A DNA stretch of 64,000 nucleotides, taken from assembly GCA_041653875.1 (NCBI GenBank), contig JBAZEM010000005.1, forward strand, positions 62,001 to 126,000, given 5' to 3'. Shown piece by piece: positions 52,978 through 61,445 of this stretch. Numbering within the stretch: position 1 is the stretch's first letter; the number at the start of each line of letters is the position of its first letter. The position numbers and the translations under genes are program-made. The stretch comes from VSJD01 sp041653875. Its GTDB lineage: Bacteria > Verrucomicrobiota > Kiritimatiellia > JAAZAB01. The notes under the pieces are model-generated. The model was not told the origin of the DNA. It saw only the letters and a list, made by a program, of their open reading frames with translations, and ran no database searches.

Positions 52978-54558
52978 ATGTGTCCCGCCCGTATCGTTCG
53001 TTGCGTACTTGCGTCCCTGGCCATGTTAATGATGGCGGGATGGGGCTGCGGTTGTGGACACAAACCGGCGCCGCCTACCACTCCTCCCTCGCCGGACACC
53101 CCTTTTCAGAGGATCGCAGCCAAGGTGGATAGCGGCGGCGACTTGCTGGTGGTGGCGAATGTCGAGGGGATCGTCCAGCAATGCGTGGTGACGATCAGCC
53201 AGGATCTCGCCACGGCCGCGTCCGCCGACGCGCGGGTCCAAGCGGCGGCCGACACGGCCAAGCGGGTCAATGCCTTCCTGCAGAAGAACGGTTTTTACGC
53301 GGTGCGCGGCTACGGCGCCAGCATTGTGCCACGCAGTGACGGCTGGAGCGACGTCAAATCGTTCGTGGCGCGCGATCCGGCCGCCGCCGAACTGCCGCTC
53401 TGGCGCGGACTCGTGGGCGGGGCGCCGCGCGTGTTGACCAGCCTGAATTTTCTGCCCGCGGATACGGTGATGGTCCAGGCCGGCGCGGCGGATCTGAATC
53501 AACTCTGGCAGCTCATCGAGTCGGGCGTGGCCGAATGCACGTCCCCCGCCAGCGCCGCTTCGTTTCAACAGACGCTCGGCATAATGGGCACCCAAAGCGG
53601 GATCGATATTCCACGCCTGTTTCAATCCATGGGCGAAGGCGGCTGTGTGTCCATCCAGCTGTCGCCGGACGCCACCATCAACCTGCCGCTGGGAGCGAAG
53701 CCGCTCTCCATGCCCGAGCCCTCCCTGTTGATCGCCCTGGCGGTCAAGGACGATACGATCCTGAAACTGCTGGACGCGCAACTGGCCAAGGCGAAGATGC
53801 CGCCGGCCACGAAACAAGTCGGCGAGGCCACCCTGCGATCCCTGTCGTTTCCCGTGCCGCTACCGATGCCCTTGCAGCCGACCTACACGCTCCATGCCGG
53901 ATATCTGTTGTTCGGGTCAAGCGAAAAGGCGGTGACAAACGCCCTGGCGGCCTTTCAACAGCATAACGGTCTGATCGCCACGCCTGAATTCGCCCAGGCC
54001 TTTACGGGCCGGACCATGACCAATAACGGCCTGATTTATTACAGCCCCCGGTTTGCCGCCTGTGTGAACGACCTTCAGCAGAGCGTGATGGAGAATACGG
54101 CGGCGTTGACCGAGGCATCCCCAAATGCGGAAGTGGCGCAAGTCTTGATGCGGAATCTGACGCGCTGGAACGGGGTAGCGGCGGGCGCCTTTGTGATCGT
54201 CAACACCGAGCAGGGCGTGCAAACCGTGGGCGCCAGCGCCACGGGCGCCAAGGCGCTTATCGCCCAAGCGTTCGCGGCGCCGCTGGGTTTGATGGCGGCC
54301 ATTGCCATCCCCAGTTTCACGAGAGCGCGCACAACTTCGCAACAAAACGCCTGCATCAACAATCTGCGCAGGCTGGAAGCGGCCAAGGATCAATGGGCCT
54401 TGGAATCCGGCAAGACCAACGGAACGCCCGTGACGATGAAGGACCTGGCGCCTTATTTGAAGCGTCCGGAACTTAACTGCCCCACCGGCGGACGCTACCG
54501 ATTGAATGCGGTCGGCAGCAACGCCACCTGCACCCAGAGCGGTCACCAATTGCGATAA
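52978..54558 (+). CDS. large lipoprotein-like protein with C-terminal pseudopilin-like domain
   Basis: A 526-residue protein from the ATG at 52978 with AAAGGAGGG upstream. A signal peptide (CVLASLAMLMMAGWGCGCG) with a cysteine cluster suggests a lipoprotein. The middle resembles DUF3352-type surface proteins (LPADTVMVQAGA, LLFGSSEKAVTNALAAF). The last 95 residues look like a type II secretion/type IV pseudopilin: GLMAAIAIPSFTRARTTSQQ, then NNLRRLEAAKDQWALESGK and CPTGGRYRLN. In true pseudopilins this hydrophobic helix is N-terminal, so a C-terminal copy is unusual. The function is unknown. Confidence 0.7.
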   Translation: MCPARIVRCVLASLAMLMMAGWGCGCGHKPAPPTTPPSPDTPFQRIAAKVDSGGDLLVVANVEGIVQQCVVTISQDLATAASADARVQAAADTAKRVNAFLQKNGFYAVRGYGASIVPRSDGWSDVKSFVARDPAAAELPLWRGLVGGAPRVLTSLNFLPADTVMVQAGAADLNQLWQLIESGVAECTSPASAASFQQTLGIMGTQSGIDIPRLFQSMGEGGCVSIQLSPDATINLPLGAKPLSMPEPSLLIALAVKDDTILKLLDAQLAKAKMPPATKQVGEATLRSLSFPVPLPMPLQPTYTLHAGYLLFGSSEKAVTNALAAFQQHNGLIATPEFAQAFTGRTMTNNGLIYYSPRFAACVNDLQQSVMENTAALTEASPNAEVAQVLMRNLTRWNGVAAGAFVIVNTEQGVQTVGASATGAKALIAQAFAAPLGLMAAIAIPSFTRARTTSQQNACINNLRRLEAAKDQWALESGKTNGTPVTMKDLAPYLKRPELNCPTGGRYRLNAVGSNATCTQSGHQLR

Positions 54559-54582
54559 CAGCCATTGCGTGATGGAAGCAAG

Positions 54583-55563
54583 ATGAACTGGAAAACATTG
54601 GCCGCAAAAGTGTTGGCGGACGGGAACGCGACGCGCGCGGAGGCGCTGGCCGTGCTGGCGTCACCGCCGGAGGAATTGCTCGCCGTGCTGGACGCGGCCT
54701 TCACCGCGCGCCGGAAATATTTCGGGCTGGGAGTCAGTCTGCACGTCATCCGCAACGCCAAGAGCGGGTTATGCAGCGAGGACTGCGCCTATTGCAGTCA
54801 GGCGGCCCAATCGACGGCGCCGGTGGCGGCCTATACGATGCAGGCGGTGGACGACATTCTCCAGGGCGCCCGCGAGGCCCAGACGCTCAAGGCCTTGCGC
54901 TATTGTATCGTCACCAGCGGGCGCGCGCCGCTGGAACAGGAGCTGAGCACGGTATGCGAAGCGGCACGCCGGATCAAACAGGAGATGCCGATCCAACTCT
55001 GCGCTTCACTGGGACTGGTGAATGCCGATCAGGCGCGCCGGCTGAAGCGCGCCGGCGTGGACCGGTTCAACCATAACCTGGAAACCTCGGAACGCTATTA
55101 TCCGGCGATTTGCACGACCCATCATTACCGCGACCGTGTGGAAACGGCGCGCGTTGTTAAAGCCGCCGGCCTGGAACTCTGCTCCGGCGGGCTCATGGGC
55201 ATGGGCGAAACGCCTGAAGACCGCGTGGATCTGGCTTTCGCCTTGCGCGAGGCGGGCGCGGACTCGATTCCGGTGAATTTCCTGGATCCACGCCCCGGCA
55301 CAAGTCTGGAGGGACGACCGCGCCTGTCGGCCGCCGAAGCGCTGCGCATTCTGGCCATGTTCCGTTTGGTGAACCCCGCGCGCGAACTTCGCATCGCGGG
55401 CGGACGCGAGGCATGCCTGGGCGCCTTGCAGGCGCTGGCGCTCTATCCGGCCAATTCGATCTTTACCAACGGGTACCTGACCACACCCGGCCAGGGTCAT
55501 GCGGCCGATATGGCCATGATTGCGGCGGCCGGTTTTCACGTGGCGGACATGACCCAGGCCTGA
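54583..55563 (+). CDS. bioB: biotin synthase
   Basis: A 326-residue radical SAM enzyme. The cluster motif CSEDCAYCSQ (CxxxCxxC) and the following AYTMQAVDDIL are present, with further signatures YNHNLET-like FNHNLETSERYYPAI, GLMGMGETPEDRVDLAF and IPVNFLDPRPGTSLEG. It inserts sulfur into dethiobiotin. I choose ATG 54583 (MNWKTLAAKVLADG) with GGAAGC upstream; an ATG at 54565 adds six residues. No other bio gene is in view. Confidence 0.95.
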   Translation: MNWKTLAAKVLADGNATRAEALAVLASPPEELLAVLDAAFTARRKYFGLGVSLHVIRNAKSGLCSEDCAYCSQAAQSTAPVAAYTMQAVDDILQGAREAQTLKALRYCIVTSGRAPLEQELSTVCEAARRIKQEMPIQLCASLGLVNADQARRLKRAGVDRFNHNLETSERYYPAICTTHHYRDRVETARVVKAAGLELCSGGLMGMGETPEDRVDLAFALREAGADSIPVNFLDPRPGTSLEGRPRLSAAEALRILAMFRLVNPARELRIAGGREACLGALQALALYPANSIFTNGYLTTPGQGHAADMAMIAAAGFHVADMTQA

Positions 55564-55570
55564 CGGATAG

Positions 55571-55645
55571 GAAATTTCCGCCTTTGGCGAATCCGCCTCC
55601 CGCCGCCGCTAAAGCTATGGCGGGCATGCCGGCGGACAATCCGAT
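55571..55645 (+). repeat. left extension shared by repeat family B copies 1 and 3
   Basis: GAAATTTCCGCC, then CCTCCCGCCGCCGCTAAAGC and ATGGCGGGCATGCCGGCG are nearly the same at 61446-61521. It contains a GCCGCCGCTAAAGCTATGGC-type palindrome, also seen in diverged form at 13563-13592, 15147-15178 and 20380-20408. Confidence 0.7.
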
Positions 55646-55737
55646 GTGGAGCCGGTTTTTCCTCCATAGGCGGATCCGCCTCCGGCGGAATACCGGCTAT
55701 CCTATGCCGAAAATAGCCGACGTAAAGTCGGCTCTAC
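55646..55737 (+). repeat. 92-bp intergenic repeat B, copy 1
   Basis: It starts GTGGAGCCGG and ends GTCGGCTCTAC, so its ends are inverted repeats. The interior has GGCGGATCCGCCTCCGGCGG and CCGGCTAT/ATAGCCG arms. Copies are at 58869-58960 and 61522-61612, each downstream of a gene. Confidence 0.85.
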
Positions 55738-55787
55738 ATGAAACAGTCGCTCCGCTTTACGGGACCTAATTTATATTTTAAAAGAGG

Positions 55788-55815
55788 TTGACTTAGGTTT
55801 TATTACTGCTATTCT
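55788..55815 (+). promoter_or_regulatory. probable promoter of the Rrf2 regulator gene
   Basis: TTGACT (55788-55793) and TATTCT (55810-55815) with a 16-bp AT-rich spacer. It lies about 38 bp upstream of the GTG start. Confidence 0.5.
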
Positions 55816-55852
55816 CCACAACATCGATAGCAATAATAGGAGTTATTCCGCC

Positions 55853-56296
55853 GTGAAAATATCGACTAAAGGACGTTATGGTGTGCGGTTTATGCTGGAC
55901 CTGGCCATCCACAGCCAAGAGCATGTTGTGACTTTGAAAGCTGTAGCCCGGCGCCAGCAAATTTCCGAGAAGTATCTCTGGCAAGTTGTTACGCCGCTGA
56001 AATCCGCCGGCCTGATTACCGCCACAGTGGGCGCCAAGGGCGGTTACATGCTGGCCCGCGATCCCGCCAAGATAACGCTCAAAGACATTTTGGAGCCGTT
56101 GGAAGGCGATTGTGTGCTGGTAAAATGCACCCAGCGCGCCGGCGCGTGCCGCCGGAGTTCAGCTTGCGTGGCGCGCGAAATCTGGCAGGAGGTCAGCCGG
56201 ACGTTAGCCCGGACAATGGAAACGATAACGCTGAAAACCATGATCGAGAAGTACAAAGCCAAACAAGCGGGAACGAACTTGACCTATAATATTTAG
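55853..56296 (+). CDS. Rrf2-family transcriptional regulator (IscR/CymR-like)
   Basis: A 147-residue regulator from a GTG at 55853 with AGGAG upstream. The N-terminus MKISTKGRYGVRFMLDLAIH and the wing GLITATVGAKGGYMLARDP are Rrf2 hallmarks. Cysteines in CVLVKCTQRAGACRRSSAC are placed like, but not identical to, the Fe-S ligands of IscR. Because metY and cysK follow, a CymR-like role in controlling cysteine synthesis is likely, by inference. Confidence 0.88.
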   Translation: MKISTKGRYGVRFMLDLAIHSQEHVVTLKAVARRQQISEKYLWQVVTPLKSAGLITATVGAKGGYMLARDPAKITLKDILEPLEGDCVLVKCTQRAGACRRSSACVAREIWQEVSRTLARTMETITLKTMIEKYKAKQAGTNLTYNI

Positions 56297-56304
56297 TAAA
56301 TGTT

Positions 56305-56490
56305 CAGGAGCCAGAATTCAGAAGTCAGAATTCAGAAGTCAGAAGTCAGAATAAGGAACCCCGTATGGGCCAAGAGAATACGAAGCGAACAGGTTATAAG
56401 CGCAGGGTCGAAAGCGGAATGTTCCTTGCGGCCTTCAATGGCTGATTTTTGCGAGTTTTATTCTGGATTCTGAATTCTGACTCCTGACTA
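56305..56490. repeat. TCAGAAG-type tracts in inverted pair
   Basis: CCAGAATTCAGAAGTCAGAA-type repeats (56310-56352) and ATTCTGAATTCTGACTCCTG (56467-56486) are inverted relative to each other and could form a large hairpin between the Rrf2 gene and metY. Confidence 0.6.
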
Positions 56491-56500
56491 CCTGAATTGT

Positions 56501-56506
56501 TATAAT
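56501..56506 (+). promoter_or_regulatory. possible -10 box of metY-cysK
   Basis: A perfect TATAAT lies 50 bp before the metY start. No good -35 is seen at the standard spacing, which would fit an activated promoter. Confidence 0.35.
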
Positions 56507-56555
56507 ATTTAACGCGCCAGTCCCCATGACAGGCAACCAAACAAGGAGCATAACC

Positions 56556-57866
56556 ATGACCACGCCGAAATTAGCGACCTTAGCCTTGCACGCCGGACAA
56601 AAACCCGACCCCGCCACAGGCGCCCGGGCGGTTCCCATCTATCAAACCACGTCCTACGTCTTCAAAAGCACGGAACATGCCGCCAATCTCTTCGCTTTGA
56701 AGGAATTCGGCAATATCTATACGCGTTTGATGAATCCCACCAACGACGTATTCGAACAGCGCATCGCGGCGATCGAGGGCGGCACGGGGGCGCTGGCCGT
56801 GAGTTCCGGCCAGGCGGCCATTACCTACGCCCTGCTGGCGATCACGCGGCTGGGCGATGAAATCGTTGCGGCGAACAATCTGTATGGCGGGACATATCAG
56901 CTCTTTCACCATACCTTCCCGAAGTTGGGACGCACGACCAAGTTCGTCGATTCGCAGAATTTGGAGGCCTTCAAAAAGGCGATCACGCCCAAGACCCGCG
57001 CGATTTATGCCGAAACCATCGGCAATCCGAAGCTGGATGTCCCCGATTTCGAGGCGCTCGCCAAAATCGCGCACGCGGCGGGAATCCCGCTGGTGGTGGA
57101 TAACACCGTCGGCATCGGCCTGGTGCGGCCGATCGATCACGGGGCCGACATCCTGGCAAACTCGGCCACCAAATACATCGGCGGGCACGGCACGTCGCTC
57201 GGCGGCGTGATCGTGGATTCCGGTAAATTCAAATGGAACAACGGCAAGTTCCCGGAGTTTACCGAACCGGATCCGAGCTATCACGGACTGGTTTATTGGG
57301 ATGCGCTTGGCAACGTGCCCGGCATGGGCAATGTGGCTTTCATCCTGAAAGTGCGCGTGACGCTTCTGCGCGACCTCGGCGCGGCGCTGAGCCCCTTCAA
57401 CGCGCACCAGTTTCTGCTGGGACTGGAAACCCTGCCGTTGCGCCAGCATCGGCATTCGGAAAACGCGCTGGCCGTGGCCCGCTGGCTGAAAAAGCATCCG
57501 CTGGTTCAATGGGTGACGTACCCGGGCCTGGAAGACAATCCCAACCATGCGGTGGCCGCCAAATATCTGAAGAAAGGCTTTGGCGGGCTCGTGGGATTCG
57601 GCATCAAGGGCGGGCTGGAAGCGGCCAAAAAATTCATCGACGCCGTCAAGCTCCTTTCGCACGTTGCGAACATTGGCGACGCCAAGAGCCTGGTCATCCA
57701 TCCGGCCTCGACCACGCACCAGCAACTGACGCCGGAAGAACAGAAGGAAACCGGCGTGACGGCGGATTACATCCGGCTTTCCGTCGGCATCGAAGACGTC
57801 GAGGATATCAAGTCCGACATTGACCAGGCCTTGCAAAAGGCCGCCGGCAAGCAAGGGAGGTTTTAA
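56556..57866 (+). CDS. metY: O-acetylhomoserine sulfhydrylase (PLP-dependent)
   Basis: A 436-residue Cys/Met-metabolism PLP enzyme from the ATG at 56556 (MTTPKLATLALHAGQKPD), with AAGGAG upstream. The cofactor Lys lies in ANSATKYIGGHGTSLGG. ALAVSSGQAAITYALLAI, the substrate loop and LVIHPASTTHQQL are typical of MetY. It makes homocysteine from O-acetylhomoserine and sulfide. cysK starts right after its stop (57868), so the two form an operon. Confidence 0.94.
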   Translation: MTTPKLATLALHAGQKPDPATGARAVPIYQTTSYVFKSTEHAANLFALKEFGNIYTRLMNPTNDVFEQRIAAIEGGTGALAVSSGQAAITYALLAITRLGDEIVAANNLYGGTYQLFHHTFPKLGRTTKFVDSQNLEAFKKAITPKTRAIYAETIGNPKLDVPDFEALAKIAHAAGIPLVVDNTVGIGLVRPIDHGADILANSATKYIGGHGTSLGGVIVDSGKFKWNNGKFPEFTEPDPSYHGLVYWDALGNVPGMGNVAFILKVRVTLLRDLGAALSPFNAHQFLLGLETLPLRQHRHSENALAVARWLKKHPLVQWVTYPGLEDNPNHAVAAKYLKKGFGGLVGFGIKGGLEAAKKFIDAVKLLSHVANIGDAKSLVIHPASTTHQQLTPEEQKETGVTADYIRLSVGIEDVEDIKSDIDQALQKAAGKQGRF

Positions 57867-57867
57867 C

Positions 57868-58821
57868 ATGCGCCGTATTTTCGAGGATAATTCCATGTCC
57901 ATCGGCAACACGCCGCTGGTCAAACTGAATCGCGTCACGCAAGGCCTCAAGGCCGCGCTCCTTGCCAAGATCGAGGGACGCAACCCCGCTTATTCGGTCA
58001 AGTGCCGGATCGGCGCGTCCATGATCTGGGACGCGGAAAAGCGCGGCGTGCTCAAGCCGGGCATGGCGATCGTCGAGCCGACCAGCGGCAACACGGGCAT
58101 TGCCCTGGCCTATGTCGCGGCGGCCCGCGGCTATCCCTTGACGCTGACCATGCCGGAAACGATGAGCATCGAACGCCGCCGGGTGCTGGCGGCTTTTGGC
58201 GCGCGCCTGATCCTGACTCCGGGCGCGGAAGGCATGAAAGGCGCAATCGTCCGCGCCGAGGAATTGGCGGCCTCCGACCCGCGGCAATATTTTCTGCCCC
58301 AGCAGTTCAAGAATCCGGCCAATCCGGCCATTCACGAACAAACCACCGGTCCGGAAATCTGGAACGACACCGACGGCGCCGTGGACGTCCTGGTGTCCGG
58401 GGTCGGGACAGGCGGAACGCTCACCGGCATTTCGCGGTATTTCAAACGGACGAAAGGCCAGGCGCTCATATCCGTGGCGGTGGAGCCGGAGGAAAGCCCG
58501 GTGATTACGCAAAAGCTGGCCGGACAGGAACTCAAGCCGGGCTTGCACAAAATCCAGGGCATTGGCGCCGGCTTTATTCCCGACACGCTGGATCTTGGGC
58601 TCGTGGACCGCGTGGAACGGGTTGGCAGCGCCGAGGCCGTGGAAATGGCGCGGCGCCTGGCGCGGGAGGAAGGCATCCTTTCCGGTATTTCCTGCGGAGC
58701 GGCCGTGGCCGCGGCCGTGCGGCTGGCCAAAGACAAAGCCTTTGACGGCAAAACCATGATTGTGATTCTACCCGATTCCGGCGAACGTTACCTTTCGTCC
58801 GTGCTGTTCGAAAATGTGTGA
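57868..58821 (+). CDS. cysK: cysteine synthase A (O-acetylserine sulfhydrylase)
   Basis: A 317-residue PLP enzyme from the ATG at 57868 (MRRIFEDNSMSIGNTPLVKL), AGGGAGG upstream. PTSGNTGIALAYVAA is the substrate-binding loop, SGVGTGGTLTGISRYFK holds the phosphate of PLP, and GISCGAAVAAAV is the C-terminal motif. The PLP lysine is in EGRNPAYSVKCRIG, where the usual Asn-Pro-x-x-Ser-x-Lys pattern is present. It works with metY in assimilating sulfide. Confidence 0.95.
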   Translation: MRRIFEDNSMSIGNTPLVKLNRVTQGLKAALLAKIEGRNPAYSVKCRIGASMIWDAEKRGVLKPGMAIVEPTSGNTGIALAYVAAARGYPLTLTMPETMSIERRRVLAAFGARLILTPGAEGMKGAIVRAEELAASDPRQYFLPQQFKNPANPAIHEQTTGPEIWNDTDGAVDVLVSGVGTGGTLTGISRYFKRTKGQALISVAVEPEESPVITQKLAGQELKPGLHKIQGIGAGFIPDTLDLGLVDRVERVGSAEAVEMARRLAREEGILSGISCGAAVAAAVRLAKDKAFDGKTMIVILPDSGERYLSSVLFENV

Positions 58822-58868
58822 CGCTACAGAGGGTGTTCGCGTAATCCGCCTACGGCGGGCAATCCGAT

Positions 58869-58960
58869 GTAGAGCCGGTTTTTTCGCCATAGGCGAATCC
58901 GCCTCCGGCGGAATACCGGCTATTCTGCGCCGAAGATAGCCGACGTAAAGTCGGCTCTAC
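58869..58960 (+). repeat. 92-bp intergenic repeat B, copy 2
   Basis: The same element as 55646-55737, from GTAGAGCCGG to GTCGGCTCTAC, lying between the convergent cysK and sensor kinase genes. Confidence 0.85.
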
Positions 58961-58995
58961 ATGGAATAGTTGCGACGTTAGCCCTCGATCGTTTT

Positions 58996-60675
58996 TCAGT
59001 TCCGATCCAATTCCTGCCGGACCGCCTTGCTCAATTTTTCCAACGTCACCGGTTTGCGGAGGTACGTGCCGCCGCCGATGGCCTGGGCCAGGGTGACGCG
59101 GGGCGATTCGGCATAACCGGAAACGATGATGGCCTTTTGCTTGGGATTAATGGCCTTCATCTCCTGGTAAAGATGGGCGCCATCCATGCCCTCGCCCATG
59201 ACCATATCGAGAACGACCAATTGGGGGAAACGGCCGCCCGCCTTGTGTGCGGCGAACAGCCGCAGGGCCTCTTCGCCGCTCCGGGCATTCTCGACTGTGT
59301 AACCGATCGTTTGCAGGAGACGGGTCATGACTTCGACCTGCAATTTGTCGTCATCCACGATCAGGATGGTTTCCGTGCCGCTATAATGTCTTTCCGGCTC
59401 CACCGGCTGGACTTTGTCCCGGCAGGCCGGGAAATAGAGACTGAAGGCGGCGCCCGCGCCGACGGCGCTTTCCAGGTCAATAAAGCCCTGGTGATCCTTG
59501 ACGATGCCGCGCACCACGCTCAGACCCAGGCCGGAGCCGCGCTGTTTATCGGCCTTGCGGGTGGTGAAAAAGGGGTCGAAAATTTTATCCTGGATTTCCG
59601 GGGGAATACCGTGACCGGTGTCGGCAACCGAGATCTTGACGTAGTCGCCCGGCGGCATAAGCTCGTATTTCTTCACCTGCGCGTCTATGCGAATGTTCGC
59701 GGTCTTGATCGTCAATGTGCCGGCCGGGCCCATGGCTTCGATGGCGTTTTGGCATAAGTTCTGGATGACACGCAGGAGCTGTTGGGGCGAACCTTTCGTG
59801 TTATACAAATCTTTTGCCAGCGCCAGTTCCACCTTGATCCCCTTGGTCGCCTCGCTGTGCTCCAGGAACAGGGACTCGGTTTCGATCAGCGTATTGACGT
59901 TCAGCACGGACTGTTCGTGATAGGCGCGGCGCGACAAGGCCAGGAGCTGTTGATTGATGTGGGCCATCTGCTCGGCCGTCTTGACGATAACATCGAGATC
60001 CGCGCGGGCCGGGGAATCTTCCGGCAATTTGGAGCGAATGAACTCCGGGTAGGCCACCAGGGGCGTCAGCAGGTTGTTAAAATCGTGCGCGATATGGCCG
60101 GCAATACTGCCGGCCATTTCCAAGCGCTCGGCGCGGGCCAGACGATCGCGGGTCTGACGCAAAAGCTCTTCGTCCTGCTTGCGCCGGGTAATATCGCGCA
60201 CGAAAAAACAAATGTGTTTTTCATCGCCCAAGTGCAGTTTGTTGACGGCGATTTCCGCTGGAAACAGGGACTGATCCTTGCGCCGGCAATAGGCATCCTC
60301 AATCAGGGTGAACTGGTCGCAGTCCAGGTTGTCGCAAATTTTCCGGAGAATGGCCTCGTCGAAACCGCAGACGATATCGGAAATCGCCTTCTCGCGCAGT
60401 TCGCGCGCCTCGTAGCGCAGGAATTCCATGGCGCGCGCGTTGCCATCCAGAAGGAGCCCCTGCCAGTCCGCGATCAACACGGCGTCATAGATGCTTTGAA
60501 GAAATTCATGGTAGAGCGTGAATTCGGCGGCCCCGAGTTTGGCGCGGATGGTCTCGCGGGGCAAACCGGACGCTTTTAGAATTGGCCTGGGCCGTGGCGC
60601 GAAGCTGGCCGCTTCCAGCGCTTCCGCCGGGAGCTTGATCCGCACCGTCCGGGTTAATTGATCGTTGTAAGCCAT
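58996..60675 (-). CDS. hybrid PAS histidine kinase with C-terminal receiver domain
   Basis: About 559 residues from the ATG at 60675 (MAYNDQLTRTV). After a short N-terminal region comes a PAS domain (DAVLIADWQGLLLDGNARAM), a linker to ICFFVRDITRRKQDEELL, the H-box SIAGHIAHDFNNLLTPLVAY, an HATPase with QNLCQNAIEAMGP, VADTGHGIPP and GSGLGLSVVRGI, then a receiver (ILIVDDDKLQVEVMTRLL, phospho-Asp in LVVLDMVMGEG, Lys in YLRKPV). It lacks a membrane span. The receiver may control its own kinase or relay phosphate. Confidence 0.9.
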   Translation of the reverse strand: MAYNDQLTRTVRIKLPAEALEAASFAPRPRPILKASGLPRETIRAKLGAAEFTLYHEFLQSIYDAVLIADWQGLLLDGNARAMEFLRYEARELREKAISDIVCGFDEAILRKICDNLDCDQFTLIEDAYCRRKDQSLFPAEIAVNKLHLGDEKHICFFVRDITRRKQDEELLRQTRDRLARAERLEMAGSIAGHIAHDFNNLLTPLVAYPEFIRSKLPEDSPARADLDVIVKTAEQMAHINQQLLALSRRAYHEQSVLNVNTLIETESLFLEHSEATKGIKVELALAKDLYNTKGSPQQLLRVIQNLCQNAIEAMGPAGTLTIKTANIRIDAQVKKYELMPPGDYVKISVADTGHGIPPEIQDKIFDPFFTTRKADKQRGSGLGLSVVRGIVKDHQGFIDLESAVGAGAAFSLYFPACRDKVQPVEPERHYSGTETILIVDDDKLQVEVMTRLLQTIGYTVENARSGEEALRLFAAHKAGGRFPQLVVLDMVMGEGMDGAHLYQEMKAINPKQKAIIVSGYAESPRVTLAQAIGGGTYLRKPVTLEKLSKAVRQELDRN

Positions 60676-60807
60676 GACTCTTGTTTCAAGCCGGCAAGGC
60701 AACCCCGCTGGCGGGTTTTTTAGCCGCATCCAAACTTGAACTGTCAACCCAATTAGATAATATTGTATTCATGACCGGCATGTAATCAAGCGTTTTCTTC
60801 GGCAATG

Positions 60808-60945
60808 GTAATGGGTCACTCATTGGGGGGGGGGGGGTGTAGATGCGGTTCGACAGAACCGCGGATTGCCGTTCTATCGAACGGCCACTACACCTTAGCC
60901 CGCGACCTCATTAGGTTGCCCCCCCCCATTCACTGACCCATTACA
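60808..60945. mobile_element. 138-bp element with terminal inverted repeats and a 57-bp double-hairpin core
   Basis: The ends GTAATGGGTCACTCATT (60808-60824) and ATTCACTGACCCATTAC (60928-60944) are inverted repeats (14 of 17 pairs). Inside them are a run of 13 G and a run of 9 C, then the 57-bp double hairpin. GGCAATG occurs on both outer sides (60801-60807 and 60946-60952), a likely target duplication. No coding capacity. Confidence 0.65.
60837..60893 (-). repeat. 57-bp double-hairpin repeat, copy 3
   Basis: GTGTAG/CTACAC ends with GCGGTTCGACAGAACCGC and GCCGTTCTATCGAACGGC inside. It is in the same orientation as 49248-49304 and forms the core of the 60808-60945 element. Confidence 0.85.
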
Positions 60946-60992
60946 GGCAATGAAACCGACACACATCGAATCGAATTAAGGAGTCACCATCC

Positions 60993-61403
60993 ATGATCAC
61001 TGTCCCCGGCCGGGTTTTCCACTATACCCTGCATGTGCCGTATGCCCATACGGACCAAATGCGCTTCGTGTATTACGCCAACTATCTGGTTTATTTCGAG
61101 ATGGCCCGCGCCGCCATGCTCCGCGAGGTCGGCCTACCCTATGCCGAGTTGGAGAAGAAAGGCGTTTTTTTGCCGGTGGTGGAAGCCCATTGCTTGTACA
61201 AAGCGCCGGCCCATTTCGACGACGAGTTGAAAGTGGTCAGCCGGTGCGCGATCGAGGGGCCCCGCTTGCGCGTGACCTACGAAGTGACCCGCGGCGATAC
61301 GCTTATCGTTGCCGGCTATACCGTGCACGTGTGCCTCTCGGCCGCGGGCAAAGTCTTGCGCCCGGCGCCGGAATTACGGCGCCTGGTGGAATCGCAGAAT
61401 TAA
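60993..61403 (+). CDS. acyl-CoA thioesterase, hotdog fold (YbgC/FadM-like)
   Basis: A 136-residue protein with AAGGAGT upstream of the ATG. The family motif is YAHTDQMRFVYYANYLVYFE, with the catalytic Asp in HTDQM; FLPVVEAHCLYKAPAHFDDE follows. The domain hydrolyses acyl-CoA or hydroxybenzoyl-CoA thioesters as a tetramer. The substrate cannot be inferred from neighbours. It stands alone between repeats and the converging ATPase gene. Confidence 0.88.
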   Translation: MITVPGRVFHYTLHVPYAHTDQMRFVYYANYLVYFEMARAAMLREVGLPYAELEKKGVFLPVVEAHCLYKAPAHFDDELKVVSRCAIEGPRLRVTYEVTRGDTLIVAGYTVHVCLSAAGKVLRPAPELRRLVESQN

Positions 61404-61445
61404 ACAAGAGCCAAAAGAACGGCGGCGCCCAAAATTTAATGTTAA

